Shown piece after piece: positions 20,401 through 29,341 of a stretch of 64,000 nt of DNA. The stretch covers positions 1-64,000 of the IMG/VR virus record IMGVR_UViG_3300022200_000020; one strand, 5' to 3'. The number at the start of each line of letters is the position of its first letter. The first letter of the stretch is position 1. The translations under genes were made by a program, and so were the position numbers. This DNA comes from a virus. The notes beneath the pieces were generated by a model. That model was not told the origin of the DNA, did no database searches, and worked only from the letters and a program-made list of their open reading frames with translations.

Positions 20401-21187
20401 GGTGGATTTTTTATTAAATTTAAAAGTTTATATTAATGGTAAATGTGGGGTTTATGATTATGAAGTATTAATATCCCTACCTTTTGACGATTCGGCAGTA
20501 GGGAATGCATTAATTACAAAAGAAAATATAGTTATAACTAACGAGGTATCCACAATTGTAACAGAAACAGTTTATGAATTAATAGGAGGAACACCAATAT
20601 TGTCTTCAAATATTTCTTGTGCTGATAATGTAGCCACTGTTAATTTAACAGTAAGTGGAGGTACTGCACCTTTTAATTATTATGGATTGATAGATGGACA
20701 AGAAATAACAGAAAATGGTATCTATTCTGTCTATGTAGAAGATTCTAATGGCTGTAAATCAGATGTTATAGAAGTTTTAATAGATTGTATCACTGAGGTT
20801 AATTGTAGCCCTATAACTCTTATATCTGCGTTAGAAACCACTTCTTCTGATGATGAAAACAATACTTCTACTTTAACATACTCATATAGAGTTGATTTTA
20901 CTAATATTAGTGACCGAATAGATGAGGTAGGGTTAACAGTTCAAGGAATAAATGGTTCTGAGCTATATATGTTAGGCAATCCAGTTATACAAACATTTAG
21001 TACTGACTTTGGAGCAAAACAAATTTTCTTTAATTACAATCCATTTTCACCCATTTTAACATATGTTAAAATTTTTATGGTTGTAAAATTAGAGAATGGA
21101 TGTATATATAGTAGTGTTCATGAGTTATCAGTAGATGGTTCAACATTAATGAGTAGGCAGGAACAACAATTTATATTAGATAATTAA
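17495..21187 (+). CDS. giant baseplate/tail protein with C-terminal SprB-like Ig repeats
   Basis: 1230 residues. The N-terminal half is helical and charged, of the size and place of large baseplate wedge components. From about residue 470 Cys-containing beta modules appear. Residues about 1030-1085 (SGGTAPFNYYG followed by GIYSVYVEDSNGC) match the SprB-type repeat of Bacteroidota gliding adhesins and secreted proteins. An earlier module near residue 840 ends in the similar FTDENGCQSN. These modules may bind host surface or other fibre proteins. The gene carries a copy of the TTTAACATATGTTAAA palindrome, encoding ILTYVKI. Confidence 0.6.
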   Translation: MENNFINSERVFSDLEYTLIRSSNILSQEVSYNNQVTGLDYNNVTTQKIDFSQPNTYIKYGSLSNLLKLGIESIIINYPKSLKIETNVIGRSISDVNIYNISNLGNNQSFKINTNYISNPLELDYRVNDSLLNYYFEYDNNVYKILSYSLPNSLRNSSISLTVEGKPFNSLSAININGYIFKTRDERLFTDFENYLLRESFLFQRQLEEQYTYTYNEEFKFPLIDKYNLDIKSELYLTFLNSLLDIAIYYDENYTNLVSRKYIPSILQEITLSSNGTSTLGKINVLLDVIAAFFDRKYIESVSLQEKEITYDFLSEQDRYSILYELNKFGIKINSTNVGLFSIFFLYLNRFYLQFNKDSFFTIQEILNIMGIPDELIEYNEYVYIYEPINIDYLNNVLLKKYELIDLPLNADGSVNLERINTHFQSSTYISNLEKIVNAENSGLFNEEQFKTNLYLTYKTDFNTDETFFDVVTEDTCFIISGGTTSFLPKIIVDECGCPLDLDDLSYQLETTHNDPYSLSCPKLLLDIVTECTSYVSSGFTGDTECSISGIIVSSDDQLNKATININTLNVDMKYKILIADTCQGNRVIERDSLISCEVFRRYTNDAFFGASGYVTSIRLYDTLGNIPLDINLNPYSSPHLTGFYGSVTTSQLLYSSINWVGNIKKLIRNALYDIYGAEDGVSYVLDVNDFLDGNIEICFLCKNNVLLPQYNIGINENDPLITYFDGVNSQFITNSKLKYIINDLIDTVPTILGNLTFSGMVNDGELSNINGNYNFISSVTETLSLINVSNNGVLTGLTTMPITSEDVISGAFLNYTTYGGIGNLTFNGNQPHQFLSSGETFFSYFTDENGCQSNLVSGVVLCPPDPCLFQEVVETIRVTTSITETTETLSCPDIALTWALDPVELPNDGSPSTYSLSLRFENFVADNIDYFDGIITFPSYPLNEPILFTGNIIQTYHSISATVFNTQTVDFLLNLKVYINGKCGVYDYEVLISLPFDDSAVGNALITKENIVITNEVSTIVTETVYELIGGTPILSSNISCADNVATVNLTVSGGTAPFNYYGLIDGQEITENGIYSVYVEDSNGCKSDVIEVLIDCITEVNCSPITLISALETTSSDDENNTSTLTYSYRVDFTNISDRIDEVGLTVQGINGSELYMLGNPVIQTFSTDFGAKQIFFNYNPFSPILTYVKIFMVVKLENGCIYSSVHELSVDGSTLMSRQEQQFILDN
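21053..21072. repeat. palindrome copy C, inside the giant tail gene
   Basis: A 20-bp perfect palindrome with core TTTAACATATGTTAAA. It sits in the 3' part of the 1230-residue tail gene, where it encodes ILTYVKI. The copy in the 307-residue gene at 50286 is read in the same frame and also gives ILTYVKI. Confidence 0.65.
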
Positions 21188-21189
21188 AT

Positions 21190-23226
21190 ATGTGTGGAAA
21201 TTTAACAATAGTTAGTACTTTAAATGTTTTATCTTCAAGTGATCTAACACTGAATTTAACTGTAGATTTGTCTTTTGATGGTACTACTAGTCCTAATTTG
21301 ATTGGCTACTATAAAATGTTAGATGTTGATATAACAAGAGAGTTAACTTTTCCCCAGACTGTTATATCTCTTGTTAATGAGGGTACTAATATCGAATATA
21401 CCATTATTTGTGGAGATACAATTTATACGTGTGATGTATCTCCTACTAATTTAGTTGAAGAAATTTCACCAACAAATCAAACTTATGTTGTTACTTGTAA
21501 TAATTTAAACGGCAGATTAAATGTTATATCTGGTTGTACCAACCCAAATGCTTCTAATTATAATCCATTTGCTAATTTTAACGATGGATCATGTTATTTT
21601 ATATCTGGGTGTACAATTCCTTTAGCTGATAATTATAATCCCTTAGCTGCAATAGATGATGGATCGTGTGAATGTTCAAACTATGATGTTTATTTTAGAT
21701 TAGATGAAATTAATGATGTAATAAATATTACTCCATCTAGCGGTGAAACTTGCATGATTTCAGTAAAATTTAAATATGCAGTAGAAATAAACTGCGATAG
21801 TATCACTGATAGAATCTTAGAAAATAATATTAGACTTACTGATAAATTAAATGATTTACAAATTGATTTAAATCTGTATAATATTTCTGGTGATGTTATT
21901 ATGTCACAGCGGATATACACATATGATGAAAATCTTTCATTATATGGAGATGAAGGATTATGCAATTCAGTTTATGATTTATATTCATTTGAAAATGGGT
22001 TAAATTGTGATGATGATGTTTTGAGAAGATTTATACCTCAATATTTGAAAGCTGAAAAGGTTTTTCTTTTAAGTGAACCTGATATTAGAGTAGGGTTAAA
22101 TATTTCAAATTTTGATTTTGACCATAGAGTTCATATAGATGAGGTAGAAATTACTGTTTTTTGCAATGAAACAGTAAATGTTTGTAGATTAATTCCTGAT
22201 ACTTTTGGTTTTAATTTATATAAATCTATTTCAATTAAAGTTAACGATGAACGCGAGTATTTACTTAATTCAAAAGAAATTGATTTAAAAGTTAGTCCTC
22301 TTTATCATATTAATAATGATGTTATTAAATATTTTAATAAATATGGTTTCTATGGTAAACGAGATAGATTATTTGCACTTACATTAGACGAAGTAAAATA
22401 CGAACTAATAAATGTAAGATCGAGAAAGACAGACAGTAAATATTTTCATAAACACGATATATATGACATATATTTAAGTAATCAAGAATCATGTTCTTTA
22501 CCAAATAATCAATTAGAATATGATTATTTAGATGCTATATATGGGATTATTCCCAATAACTGGAATACTGTTATTGAACCATTTATTGATCCCACTTTAA
22601 TTAGAAATAATAGCACCTATATTTATGGAAATAACATATTCCACTGTGATAAATATGTTTATCGCAAATATACGTTAGATAAGGGATGTGATGCAGATGT
22701 CGATAATACTGTTGAAATTATCAATGATGATATATGTATTGCAAATAGTGAATATAAATCAAGATTTGAACTAATATCAGCAATTAATGATTTATGCGTA
22801 CCTTGTGAGGGTACTGGTATTACTTATTCTTTCTTTGATGATGGCATAAGTGAATCGGGGAGGTTAATACAATATACAGGAGATACCTTTACAGGTATAA
22901 CTGAAGTTATTAATTTTGATACAAATATTTTTTCAGATTGTGAGTGTGTTCCTGTTAATATAGAAATTACAGCATATTCTATTCCTTCCAAGAATGTATT
23001 ATTTGTTGAATTTATAACAAGTGGAGTTAATGATGTTAGTGAAATAAAAGCTTATGTTGATGGAGTATTACAAACGGGTATAAATACAAATATTAATTTT
23101 GACTTTAATACCCAAGCGGGAAACTATACTTATACAAACCATCAATTTGCAATTGATATACTTATTATAGTAGAAAATAACTGTGGAACTGACTCAGATG
23201 AATTAGTAGGTATTCCTACATTTTAA
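21190..23226 (+). CDS. tail protein with tandem GCTNP-type Cys repeats
   Basis: 678 residues. Residues about 115-160 hold two tandem copies of a short Cys-bounded repeat (GCTNPNASNYNPFANF..GSC, then GCTIPLADNYNPLAAI..GSC), a motif common in secreted proteins of marine Bacteroidota. The rest is beta-rich, with Cys pairs throughout. It lies 2 bases behind the giant tail gene. It is probably a fibre or adhesin-like baseplate component. The repeats were probably acquired from host surface proteins; that origin is inferred. Confidence 0.6.
   Translation: MCGNLTIVSTLNVLSSSDLTLNLTVDLSFDGTTSPNLIGYYKMLDVDITRELTFPQTVISLVNEGTNIEYTIICGDTIYTCDVSPTNLVEEISPTNQTYVVTCNNLNGRLNVISGCTNPNASNYNPFANFNDGSCYFISGCTIPLADNYNPLAAIDDGSCECSNYDVYFRLDEINDVINITPSSGETCMISVKFKYAVEINCDSITDRILENNIRLTDKLNDLQIDLNLYNISGDVIMSQRIYTYDENLSLYGDEGLCNSVYDLYSFENGLNCDDDVLRRFIPQYLKAEKVFLLSEPDIRVGLNISNFDFDHRVHIDEVEITVFCNETVNVCRLIPDTFGFNLYKSISIKVNDEREYLLNSKEIDLKVSPLYHINNDVIKYFNKYGFYGKRDRLFALTLDEVKYELINVRSRKTDSKYFHKHDIYDIYLSNQESCSLPNNQLEYDYLDAIYGIIPNNWNTVIEPFIDPTLIRNNSTYIYGNNIFHCDKYVYRKYTLDKGCDADVDNTVEIINDDICIANSEYKSRFELISAINDLCVPCEGTGITYSFFDDGISESGRLIQYTGDTFTGITEVINFDTNIFSDCECVPVNIEITAYSIPSKNVLFVEFITSGVNDVSEIKAYVDGVLQTGINTNINFDFNTQAGNYTYTNHQFAIDILIIVENNCGTDSDELVGIPTF
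21532..21671 (+). repeat. tandem coding repeat (GCT-P-A-NYNP-A-DGSC)
   Basis: Two adjacent copies of about 63 and 64 bases encode Cys-bounded units spaced by a few residues. They belong to a repeat family known from Bacteroidota extracellular proteins. Confidence 0.6.
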
Positions 23227-23240
23227 TATAAACAAAGATT

Positions 23241-25319
23241 ATGTCATATATAGTTGAAAGAGGAGAAAAATTAATCCTAACAAAAGTAACTGAAAGAGGA
23301 AGAAGAGCTATCGCAAGAGGTAACTTTAATTTTTCTTTTTATAGTTTAGGTGATAGCGAAATAGATTATAAAAATACTGATGGATTAGCTTTAATAAAAC
23401 CTAAAGATAATCACCCTACTCAAGTTTCTTTTCTTTCATTGGCAGATGAAGAAAAATATATCCCATTAACTACATTAAATTCTAATGTAGTTAAATTTTC
23501 TATTAAAAATAAGGCAAAAACTAGAGGTTTTTTTGATGAATGTTTTATTGATAATGCCACTTTTTTAGAAGAATGTACTAAAATACAAGGAACATTCAAA
23601 CTAGATAAATTAAATGGTACTAAAATATTGGATTTATCTGGTGTTATTGATAATACAGAGTTTAATCTTTTAAATGATGGTGATATTATAAAAATTAAAA
23701 TACCTAATTTAGCTATACCTACAAGTGGTTATACAACTACTGTTGATCCTCAACCGTATTTATATTTTGCATTGGAGAAAAATAGTATGAGTCCTGTTTT
23801 AAGTGTAGATAGATTTTTACCATCATATAACTATGTGAGTAATGGATCACTAATTGATGTTGCGTTTTGGGTTTTACCTAGAAAGGAAGATGCCATCACA
23901 TATTACTCGCCTAGTGGACAAACAATAGAGTGGAATTCAGAATTATTGGAGTTTTATGAAAATTGTGAAAGTGGCGACACTAAAGTTTGGAATTTTAATA
24001 GGGTATTTTGTGATAGTGTAATAGGTACTATTGAATGTGAAGAAGACTATCAGAATTATGGCTCACAGAATTATAGTTCTTTATTAGTTTACCTAAATGC
24101 ATGTAAGGCATGTTCTGACATCTCTTCTACTAATTGTAATGATAACCTAGAATCCAGTGAATTACCAAATACCTCATTATCTATTATTCATTTTTCTAAT
24201 TTTAACACAAGGAATGAATATGGAGAATACCTATACATTGACTCTGTAAATAAATTTTATTTATGTTTACCAGAATTAATGTGGCATAATAGAGATTTTG
24301 GCGGCTCCAAATTAGGTGATATTATGGGGATGAGATTTGTTAGCGATGTAACAAAAAAATATTTCTACCCTGAAACATTAAATTTAGAATATTTTGACCT
24401 AATTGAAGATGGGTTTTATGTTCAAAGTGGTGTTACTCCTCTAGTAGTAGGAAAAGTTTTCCCATCTTTGAAAATGGCTATTATCGAAAATGAAGAATTA
24501 CAGACTGTTCTTTCATACAAATCTAATAGAAGCTACTCTTTACCTAAATTAAAGGCCAGACAAATTTCACCAACTGGTGGCGTTAATACAGGTATTTTAA
24601 AAAGGGGTAAAAGAATATATCTAACATATTACTTAGAATCAAACAATGGTATTTTAAACGTATTACCTCAAGGAGTTATTAGTTACTTAGATAATGTGGG
24701 CAATATTGACCGGGATGTGGATTTTACTATTGAAGATGTAAATAAATTTCCTTATATGAGAAACTTAAATGATGGAAACTATGATGGATTAGGGTTTTTT
24801 GCAAATAAATTTAAAGTATTGTATCAAATACAGGATGTAGGGGTATACCCAAAATCAGATGAATGGCAAATTGTTGATTTTACGAATAATATTATTTTGA
24901 ACAATGAGCCTTTGGGAACCATTGAACCGTTGATCCTAGAACGACAACTTGCATCAGATAATAATTTTATCTTAAATGAGGCTCGTGTAGAAATGCATGG
25001 TTTAGGTTTATATGATAATACTTATTTCTGTATAGCATGTGACTCATCTAACTTAACAATGGGGGATGAAAGACTGTTTATTGGGAATGTTGAAACCTAT
25101 ATAGGAGCGGCTGTCTATAAAAAAGTAATAAATATTATTATAAAATCACCAGATTTGAAAAAAACTGATAATAATAGTTATGAAATTGGGAACAAGTTTT
25201 TAAGTGAGATTTCATTTTATAATTCTGATTATGAGCAAATTGCAGTATCTAAATTATCAAGACCTGTTCAAATAAGAGAAAATAGTACAACAGAAATTGA
25301 AATAATTTTTGATTTTTAA
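23241..25319 (+). CDS. baseplate/tail structural protein (last gene of the operon)
   Basis: 692 residues. The start (about 13-45: LTKVTERGRRAIARGNFN, then FSFYSLGDSEIDY) matches a pattern seen at the N-terminus of large-phage structural proteins, in which a short helix is followed by LGDxEIDY. The body is beta-rich with CxxC pairs near residues 290-305. No catalytic motif seen. It ends the structural operon; a host-type promoter follows immediately and marks the change to DNA-metabolism genes. Confidence 0.55.
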   Translation: MSYIVERGEKLILTKVTERGRRAIARGNFNFSFYSLGDSEIDYKNTDGLALIKPKDNHPTQVSFLSLADEEKYIPLTTLNSNVVKFSIKNKAKTRGFFDECFIDNATFLEECTKIQGTFKLDKLNGTKILDLSGVIDNTEFNLLNDGDIIKIKIPNLAIPTSGYTTTVDPQPYLYFALEKNSMSPVLSVDRFLPSYNYVSNGSLIDVAFWVLPRKEDAITYYSPSGQTIEWNSELLEFYENCESGDTKVWNFNRVFCDSVIGTIECEEDYQNYGSQNYSSLLVYLNACKACSDISSTNCNDNLESSELPNTSLSIIHFSNFNTRNEYGEYLYIDSVNKFYLCLPELMWHNRDFGGSKLGDIMGMRFVSDVTKKYFYPETLNLEYFDLIEDGFYVQSGVTPLVVGKVFPSLKMAIIENEELQTVLSYKSNRSYSLPKLKARQISPTGGVNTGILKRGKRIYLTYYLESNNGILNVLPQGVISYLDNVGNIDRDVDFTIEDVNKFPYMRNLNDGNYDGLGFFANKFKVLYQIQDVGVYPKSDEWQIVDFTNNIILNNEPLGTIEPLILERQLASDNNFILNEARVEMHGLGLYDNTYFCIACDSSNLTMGDERLFIGNVETYIGAAVYKKVINIIIKSPDLKKTDNNSYEIGNKFLSEISFYNSDYEQIAVSKLSRPVQIRENSTTEIEIIFDF

Positions 25320-25351
25320 TTAGGTTAATTAAAATATTGTTCTTATATTTG
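25320..25351 (+). promoter_or_regulatory. Bacteroidota-type promoter before the nuclease operon
   Basis: TTAG (25320-25323), 20 bases, TATATTTG (25344-25351). It begins right at the stop codon of the last tail gene and lies 19 bases before the TTG start of the nuclease gene. Confidence 0.5.
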
Positions 25352-25370
25352 CCCTATAAACTAAAATAGG

Positions 25371-26693
25371 TTGAAAATAGGGAATAATTTATTTGAAGAA
25401 TTATCATATTCAGAAGTTTTTTTAGAAGAGGATAATCACATCTACATAAATAAAGTCACTGGAAAATTTTACAATTCAGTGACAGGGTTACTTTCATTGA
25501 TAAAAAATGAATTTAACCAAGATGAGGCTATAAAAGGCATAACTCGTCAATACCAAACTTTTCTTAGTTGGTTTAATTTTAGTAAAATTCCATCAGAACA
25601 TTTAATTGAATATCTTTCTCTTTATATAAATTATAGGCAGTTTACAGTAAGAGAAGAAAAAGAATTTGAAGGTCGTAAATATTCGGGTTATGCCATGCAA
25701 TTAAAAGATTATGTTACCCCATCAGAATTTTATATTGAATATTCTTTTTTAAAAGAAACTCAAGAAATTAAGCGTAAAAAAAATATATATATAGGACAAG
25801 ATGGTAAATTAATGAATAAGGCTAGTATATTGGAAATGTGGAAAGACATGACTGATATAGCTAATCATTATGGTAACATAGTACACGTTACTTTAGAGAG
25901 AGAAATCTTGGAAAAACAAGGGCTACTTGATTTAAAAAATGATGTTTTATTACAAGCCATACAAGACCATTTTTTTTGGATTAAAAAACATCTTCCACTT
26001 TTTTATGAAAAATATCCAAACTCAAATCATTCTTTTGAAGAATATGAATTAAATTGCACTTTAGGAGAATTAATGACTCATATTATTATTGAGTTTTACA
26101 AAGTACACCAATTTGTAGGAAGATGTATTGTACCTGAAAAGAGATTATTATATAAAAATTTAACTGGTACAAAAGACATTCATGAAGATATAGATGGTTA
26201 TCTTTTTAATACAGGTGACCATAAAACAAATAAGGATTTTTCTTTTACGTCAGAGTATAATCAAAGATTATTAGCACCCTTTAACCATTTAGTACAAAGT
26301 GAATTTAATCTTTATACTTTGCAATTATCAATATATAGCTTTATGGTAGAGCAAGTATATAATAAAAAATTAAATGGGCAATATATTACCTATTATAATC
26401 GTAAATATGGAGCATTTAAGAAATTTGAGATTCCTTATTTAAAGGATGAGGCAGAAGTATTAATTCAGTTAAATACTGATTGGATAGAAGAAAGAAAGAA
26501 ACGATTCCTTTGTTCATCGTTAGGTGGTTTAATTGAAGCAACAATTAAACCTATATGGATGGATCATTTTGCTAAGTCTTTTTACTACTTTGTTAAAAGT
26601 AGTAAAGAAAAGGGTGATACTGATGTAAAGGTATTTAAAGATTTTATTTTTCAATATGAGCATAAATATAAAAATGTAACTTATCATGGATAG
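25371..26693 (+). CDS. PD-(D/E)XK nuclease (RecB/Cas4-like fold)
   Basis: 440 residues from a TTG start, chosen because the host-type promoter ends at 25351 and no earlier ATG exists in frame. The catalytic signature is visible: GTKDIHEDIDGY (about 264-275), then DHKTNK (about 281-286, the D..(D/E)xK step) and QLSIYSFM (about 317, motif QxxxY). This is the RecB-type exonuclease arrangement. The long N-terminal region (about 1-220) is unassigned. It overlaps the methyltransferase gene by 8 bases. It may process DNA ends with the gp46/47 complex or degrade host DNA; a restriction role with the methylase is less likely. Confidence 0.65.
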   Translation: MKIGNNLFEELSYSEVFLEEDNHIYINKVTGKFYNSVTGLLSLIKNEFNQDEAIKGITRQYQTFLSWFNFSKIPSEHLIEYLSLYINYRQFTVREEKEFEGRKYSGYAMQLKDYVTPSEFYIEYSFLKETQEIKRKKNIYIGQDGKLMNKASILEMWKDMTDIANHYGNIVHVTLEREILEKQGLLDLKNDVLLQAIQDHFFWIKKHLPLFYEKYPNSNHSFEEYELNCTLGELMTHIIIEFYKVHQFVGRCIVPEKRLLYKNLTGTKDIHEDIDGYLFNTGDHKTNKDFSFTSEYNQRLLAPFNHLVQSEFNLYTLQLSIYSFMVEQVYNKKLNGQYITYYNRKYGAFKKFEIPYLKDEAEVLIQLNTDWIEERKKRFLCSSLGGLIEATIKPIWMDHFAKSFYYFVKSSKEKGDTDVKVFKDFIFQYEHKYKNVTYHG

Positions 26694-27432
26694 AATAGTT
26701 TTAAAACAAGGAGATTGTCTTGAATTAATGAAAGATATAGAAGATTCTAGCATTGATATGGTATTTGCAGATTTACCATATGGAACAACTAAATGTAGAT
26801 GGGACGTTGTTATTCCATTTGAACCATTATGGGAACAATATGAGCGAATTATTAAACCTAATGGAGCACTAGTATTCACAGCTTCTCAACCATTTACAAG
26901 TGCTTTAGTTATGAGCAACCCTAAAATGTTTAAATATGAATGGATATGGGAAAAATCAAAAGCTAGTAATTTTTTAAATGCTAAGAAAAATCCGTTGAAG
27001 GCTCATGAAAATATTCTTATCTTTGGAAAGAAAAAAGTTAATTATTATCCTTTAAAAATAGAAGGTAAACCCTATAATAAAGGAAAGCGGAAAACAGAAA
27101 ATGGTTATGCAACAGATGTCTATGGTAAAATGGATAGTGATTTTTTGGTTGTAAATAAAAAAGGCTTGCGTTATCCAAGATCAGTACAATATTTTAAAAC
27201 TGCTGAATCAGAGGGTAAATATTTAGCTACTCAAAAACCAGTAGCATTAGTAGAATATTTCATAGAGACCTATAGCAAAGAAAATGACATTGTTTTAGAT
27301 AATGTTTTTGGTTCTTGTACAACAGGCATAGCCTGTATTAATAAAAATAGACGATTTTTGGGTTTTGAAAAAGACAACACGAATTTTAATATTGGTGAAA
27401 AAAGAATAAAAGAAAAATTTAATTTAATTTAA
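26686..27432 (+). CDS. DNA N6-adenine/N4-cytosine methyltransferase
   Basis: 248 residues. The catalytic motif IV is ADLPYGT (about 28-34, a DPPY-type variant with Leu), and motif I, the S-adenosylmethionine site, is FGSCTTGIA near residue 208, with Cys in place of the usual Gly. Motif IV before motif I is the beta-class order. It starts inside the end of the nuclease gene and is followed two bases later by the IMP dehydrogenase-like gene, so the three are co-transcribed. It probably marks phage DNA against host or self nucleases; the target site cannot be read. Confidence 0.75.
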   Translation: MDRIVLKQGDCLELMKDIEDSSIDMVFADLPYGTTKCRWDVVIPFEPLWEQYERIIKPNGALVFTASQPFTSALVMSNPKMFKYEWIWEKSKASNFLNAKKNPLKAHENILIFGKKKVNYYPLKIEGKPYNKGKRKTENGYATDVYGKMDSDFLVVNKKGLRYPRSVQYFKTAESEGKYLATQKPVALVEYFIETYSKENDIVLDNVFGSCTTGIACINKNRRFLGFEKDNTNFNIGEKRIKEKFNLI

Positions 27433-27434
27433 TT

Positions 27435-28526
27435 ATGAACAAAACAGAAAAAATGTTAAAGGGGTATGGGTTTGATGATGTAACAATTATCCCTTATGCT
27501 GAAAACAGTATTAAATCAAGAGGTGAGATAGGGATCAATTTTAATGAGTTAATTTATGTATCTCCTATGGATAGCATCATTAATGATGCCAACATAGATT
27601 TCTTCAGGAACAGAGGTATCATAGTACCACAAGTACGTAATATGTGGAAAAATGATAAATTAGCTAATTCGGGCTATGTTACTTTTTCATTGTCAGAAGC
27701 TAAGAATTTAATTGACCATAAAGAATCAGATGAGTTTGAATATATGAGCAATCAATTAAAAAATAATAAAAAAGTTAATTTACTAATTGATATAGCAAAT
27801 GGCCATTTAACCGAATTATGGTCTGTTTGTTCGCAGATAAAGTCTTATTATAAGGATTATCTATATCTTATAATTGGTAATATTGCAAATCCTAATACAT
27901 ATAAACATATATGTGACATGGAAATAGCAGATGCAGTAAGAGTGGGAATTGGAGGTGGTTCAAGATGTCATACATCATCTAAAACTGCTATTCACTATCC
28001 AATTATTTCACTATTAAGTACAATCAAGGATATTAAAGATAAATATAATTATAAAGTTGATATTATAGCGGATGGTGGAATAAAAAATTCATCTGATATA
28101 ATTAAGTGTTTTTGTGCAGGTGCTGATAAAGTTATGATGGGAAGTGTATTTGCAAAGACTTTAGAGTCTGCTGGTAAAAAATTTTTTACTGATGAAGATA
28201 AATATATTTTACCAGTAATGGATGCCAAAATTGATGGTATTGATATTGATATGGTGGAAAGATACCGTAGTGGACAAACAATATATAGTGAATATAGAGG
28301 TATGTCAACTAAAGATGTACAAATAAAAGAGGGAAAAGCTGCACCAACTTACGAAGAAGGTTTTATTGAAAATATAAAAGTTGAATATATGTTAGATGAA
28401 CTTTTGATAGAAATTAATAACTCGTTAAGATCAGCTTTTTCTTATTGTAATGCGAGAACATTATCGGAATTTTATACAACTTCAATTTTCATACAAAATT
28501 TTAATAATAACCACAATAGTTTATGA
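27435..28526 (+). CDS. IMP dehydrogenase / GMP reductase family enzyme
   Basis: 363 residues, a compact TIM barrel without CBS domains, so closer in size to GMP reductase than to typical IMP dehydrogenase. The active-site loop is visible as VGIGGGSRCHTS with the catalytic Cys at about 178 (family pattern VGIGPGSxCTT), and the phosphate-binding strand is ADGGIKNSSDI (about 211), followed by AGADKVMMGS. GMP reductase converts GMP to IMP, and IMP dehydrogenase does the step towards GMP; the two cannot be separated by eye. In a phage it would redirect the purine pool, perhaps for modified DNA. It overlaps the gp47-like gene by 4 bases. Confidence 0.7.
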   Translation: MNKTEKMLKGYGFDDVTIIPYAENSIKSRGEIGINFNELIYVSPMDSIINDANIDFFRNRGIIVPQVRNMWKNDKLANSGYVTFSLSEAKNLIDHKESDEFEYMSNQLKNNKKVNLLIDIANGHLTELWSVCSQIKSYYKDYLYLIIGNIANPNTYKHICDMEIADAVRVGIGGGSRCHTSSKTAIHYPIISLLSTIKDIKDKYNYKVDIIADGGIKNSSDIIKCFCAGADKVMMGSVFAKTLESAGKKFFTDEDKYILPVMDAKIDGIDIDMVERYRSGQTIYSEYRGMSTKDVQIKEGKAAPTYEEGFIENIKVEYMLDELLIEINNSLRSAFSYCNARTLSEFYTTSIFIQNFNNNHNSL

Positions 28527-29341
28527 TAAAAAAAATATATCATAGTGCTGATTGGCAATATTGTGTCAGTCGTACTGAAAATTTTGACAATGCAGCTTCT
28601 CAATATTTTAAATTAATAGTAGAAGATATAAAAAAATATGGTTTAGATAATAAAGAAGTTTTACAAGTCATTGCAGGTGATATTTTTCATAATAAAATGA
28701 AATCTTCTGTACAAGATTTTCTAGCAATAAAAGATTTTCTACGAAAATGTGGTGAAATATCAGAGGTTATTGTAACGGTGGGGAATCATGATTATGACAT
28801 GAAAAATAAACAAAGAGGTGATATGTTGTCATTAGTTTTTAATAATTTTTTGATACCAAATGTCAATTATTATTTAAACAGTGAGATTATAGAGTATGAA
28901 AATTTAAGATTTTTTATTATATCTAACTATGATGACAATAAGTTTCCAGATAATTACTCTACAGATATAGAGAAGAAAGATAAATTTAACATCGGTATAT
29001 ATCATGATACGCTAGTAGAGGCATCTAATTATGGTGACGCTGGTAGTTCAAAGTTTTTTAAGAACTCTCTATCATTAAAGAAATTTAATGGCTTAGATGC
29101 GCTTATAATGGGTGATATACACAAAAGACAAATATTATTATTATCTAATGGTGCAAAAGCGGTGTATAGTGGATCACCATATCAGCACCATTATGGTGAG
29201 AGTATAAATAATCATGGCTTAGTTGTTTGGGATATAGATAACGAAATTACCCCTCACTTTATAGACATCGAACCAAGACAACGATTTATAAAAGCAAATT
29301 TCATAAATAATAAACTAAAAGTTTTAAATGAAGAAATTTAA
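28523..29341 (+). CDS. recombination endonuclease subunit, gp47 / SbcD / Mre11-like
   Basis: 272 residues. Metallophosphoesterase motifs occur in order: HSADWQ (7-12, usually DxH), AGDIFHNK (about 51-58), GNHDYD (about 87-92), a YHD segment, and MGDIHKRQ (about 195-202). With gp46 it forms the ATP-driven nuclease that processes DNA ends for recombination-dependent replication. T4 gp47 is longer, and here the usual C-terminal segment seems to be missing: a matching stretch lies at the start of the next gene, which overlaps by 14 bases in the +1 frame. Confidence 0.8.
   Translation: MIKKIYHSADWQYCVSRTENFDNAASQYFKLIVEDIKKYGLDNKEVLQVIAGDIFHNKMKSSVQDFLAIKDFLRKCGEISEVIVTVGNHDYDMKNKQRGDMLSLVFNNFLIPNVNYYLNSEIIEYENLRFFIISNYDDNKFPDNYSTDIEKKDKFNIGIYHDTLVEASNYGDAGSSKFFKNSLSLKKFNGLDALIMGDIHKRQILLLSNGAKAVYSGSPYQHHYGESINNHGLVVWDIDNEITPHFIDIEPRQRFIKANFINNKLKVLNEEI

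Noticed and set aside
21532-21671. Tandem repeat as a possible recombination or phase-variation site
   Set aside because: Only two diverged units are present, and the pattern is that of a known Cys-bounded protein repeat.
26529-26879. Minus-strand frame across the nuclease/methyltransferase junction
   Set aside because: It covers conserved motifs of both plus-strand genes and shows no family features of its own.
29334-29340. AAATTTA slippery heptamer at the gp47/gp46 overlap, suggesting -1 frameshifting
   Set aside because: The gp47 frame reads GAA ATT TAA here, so the heptamer is not in the required register, and the gp46 frame lies at +1, not -1.
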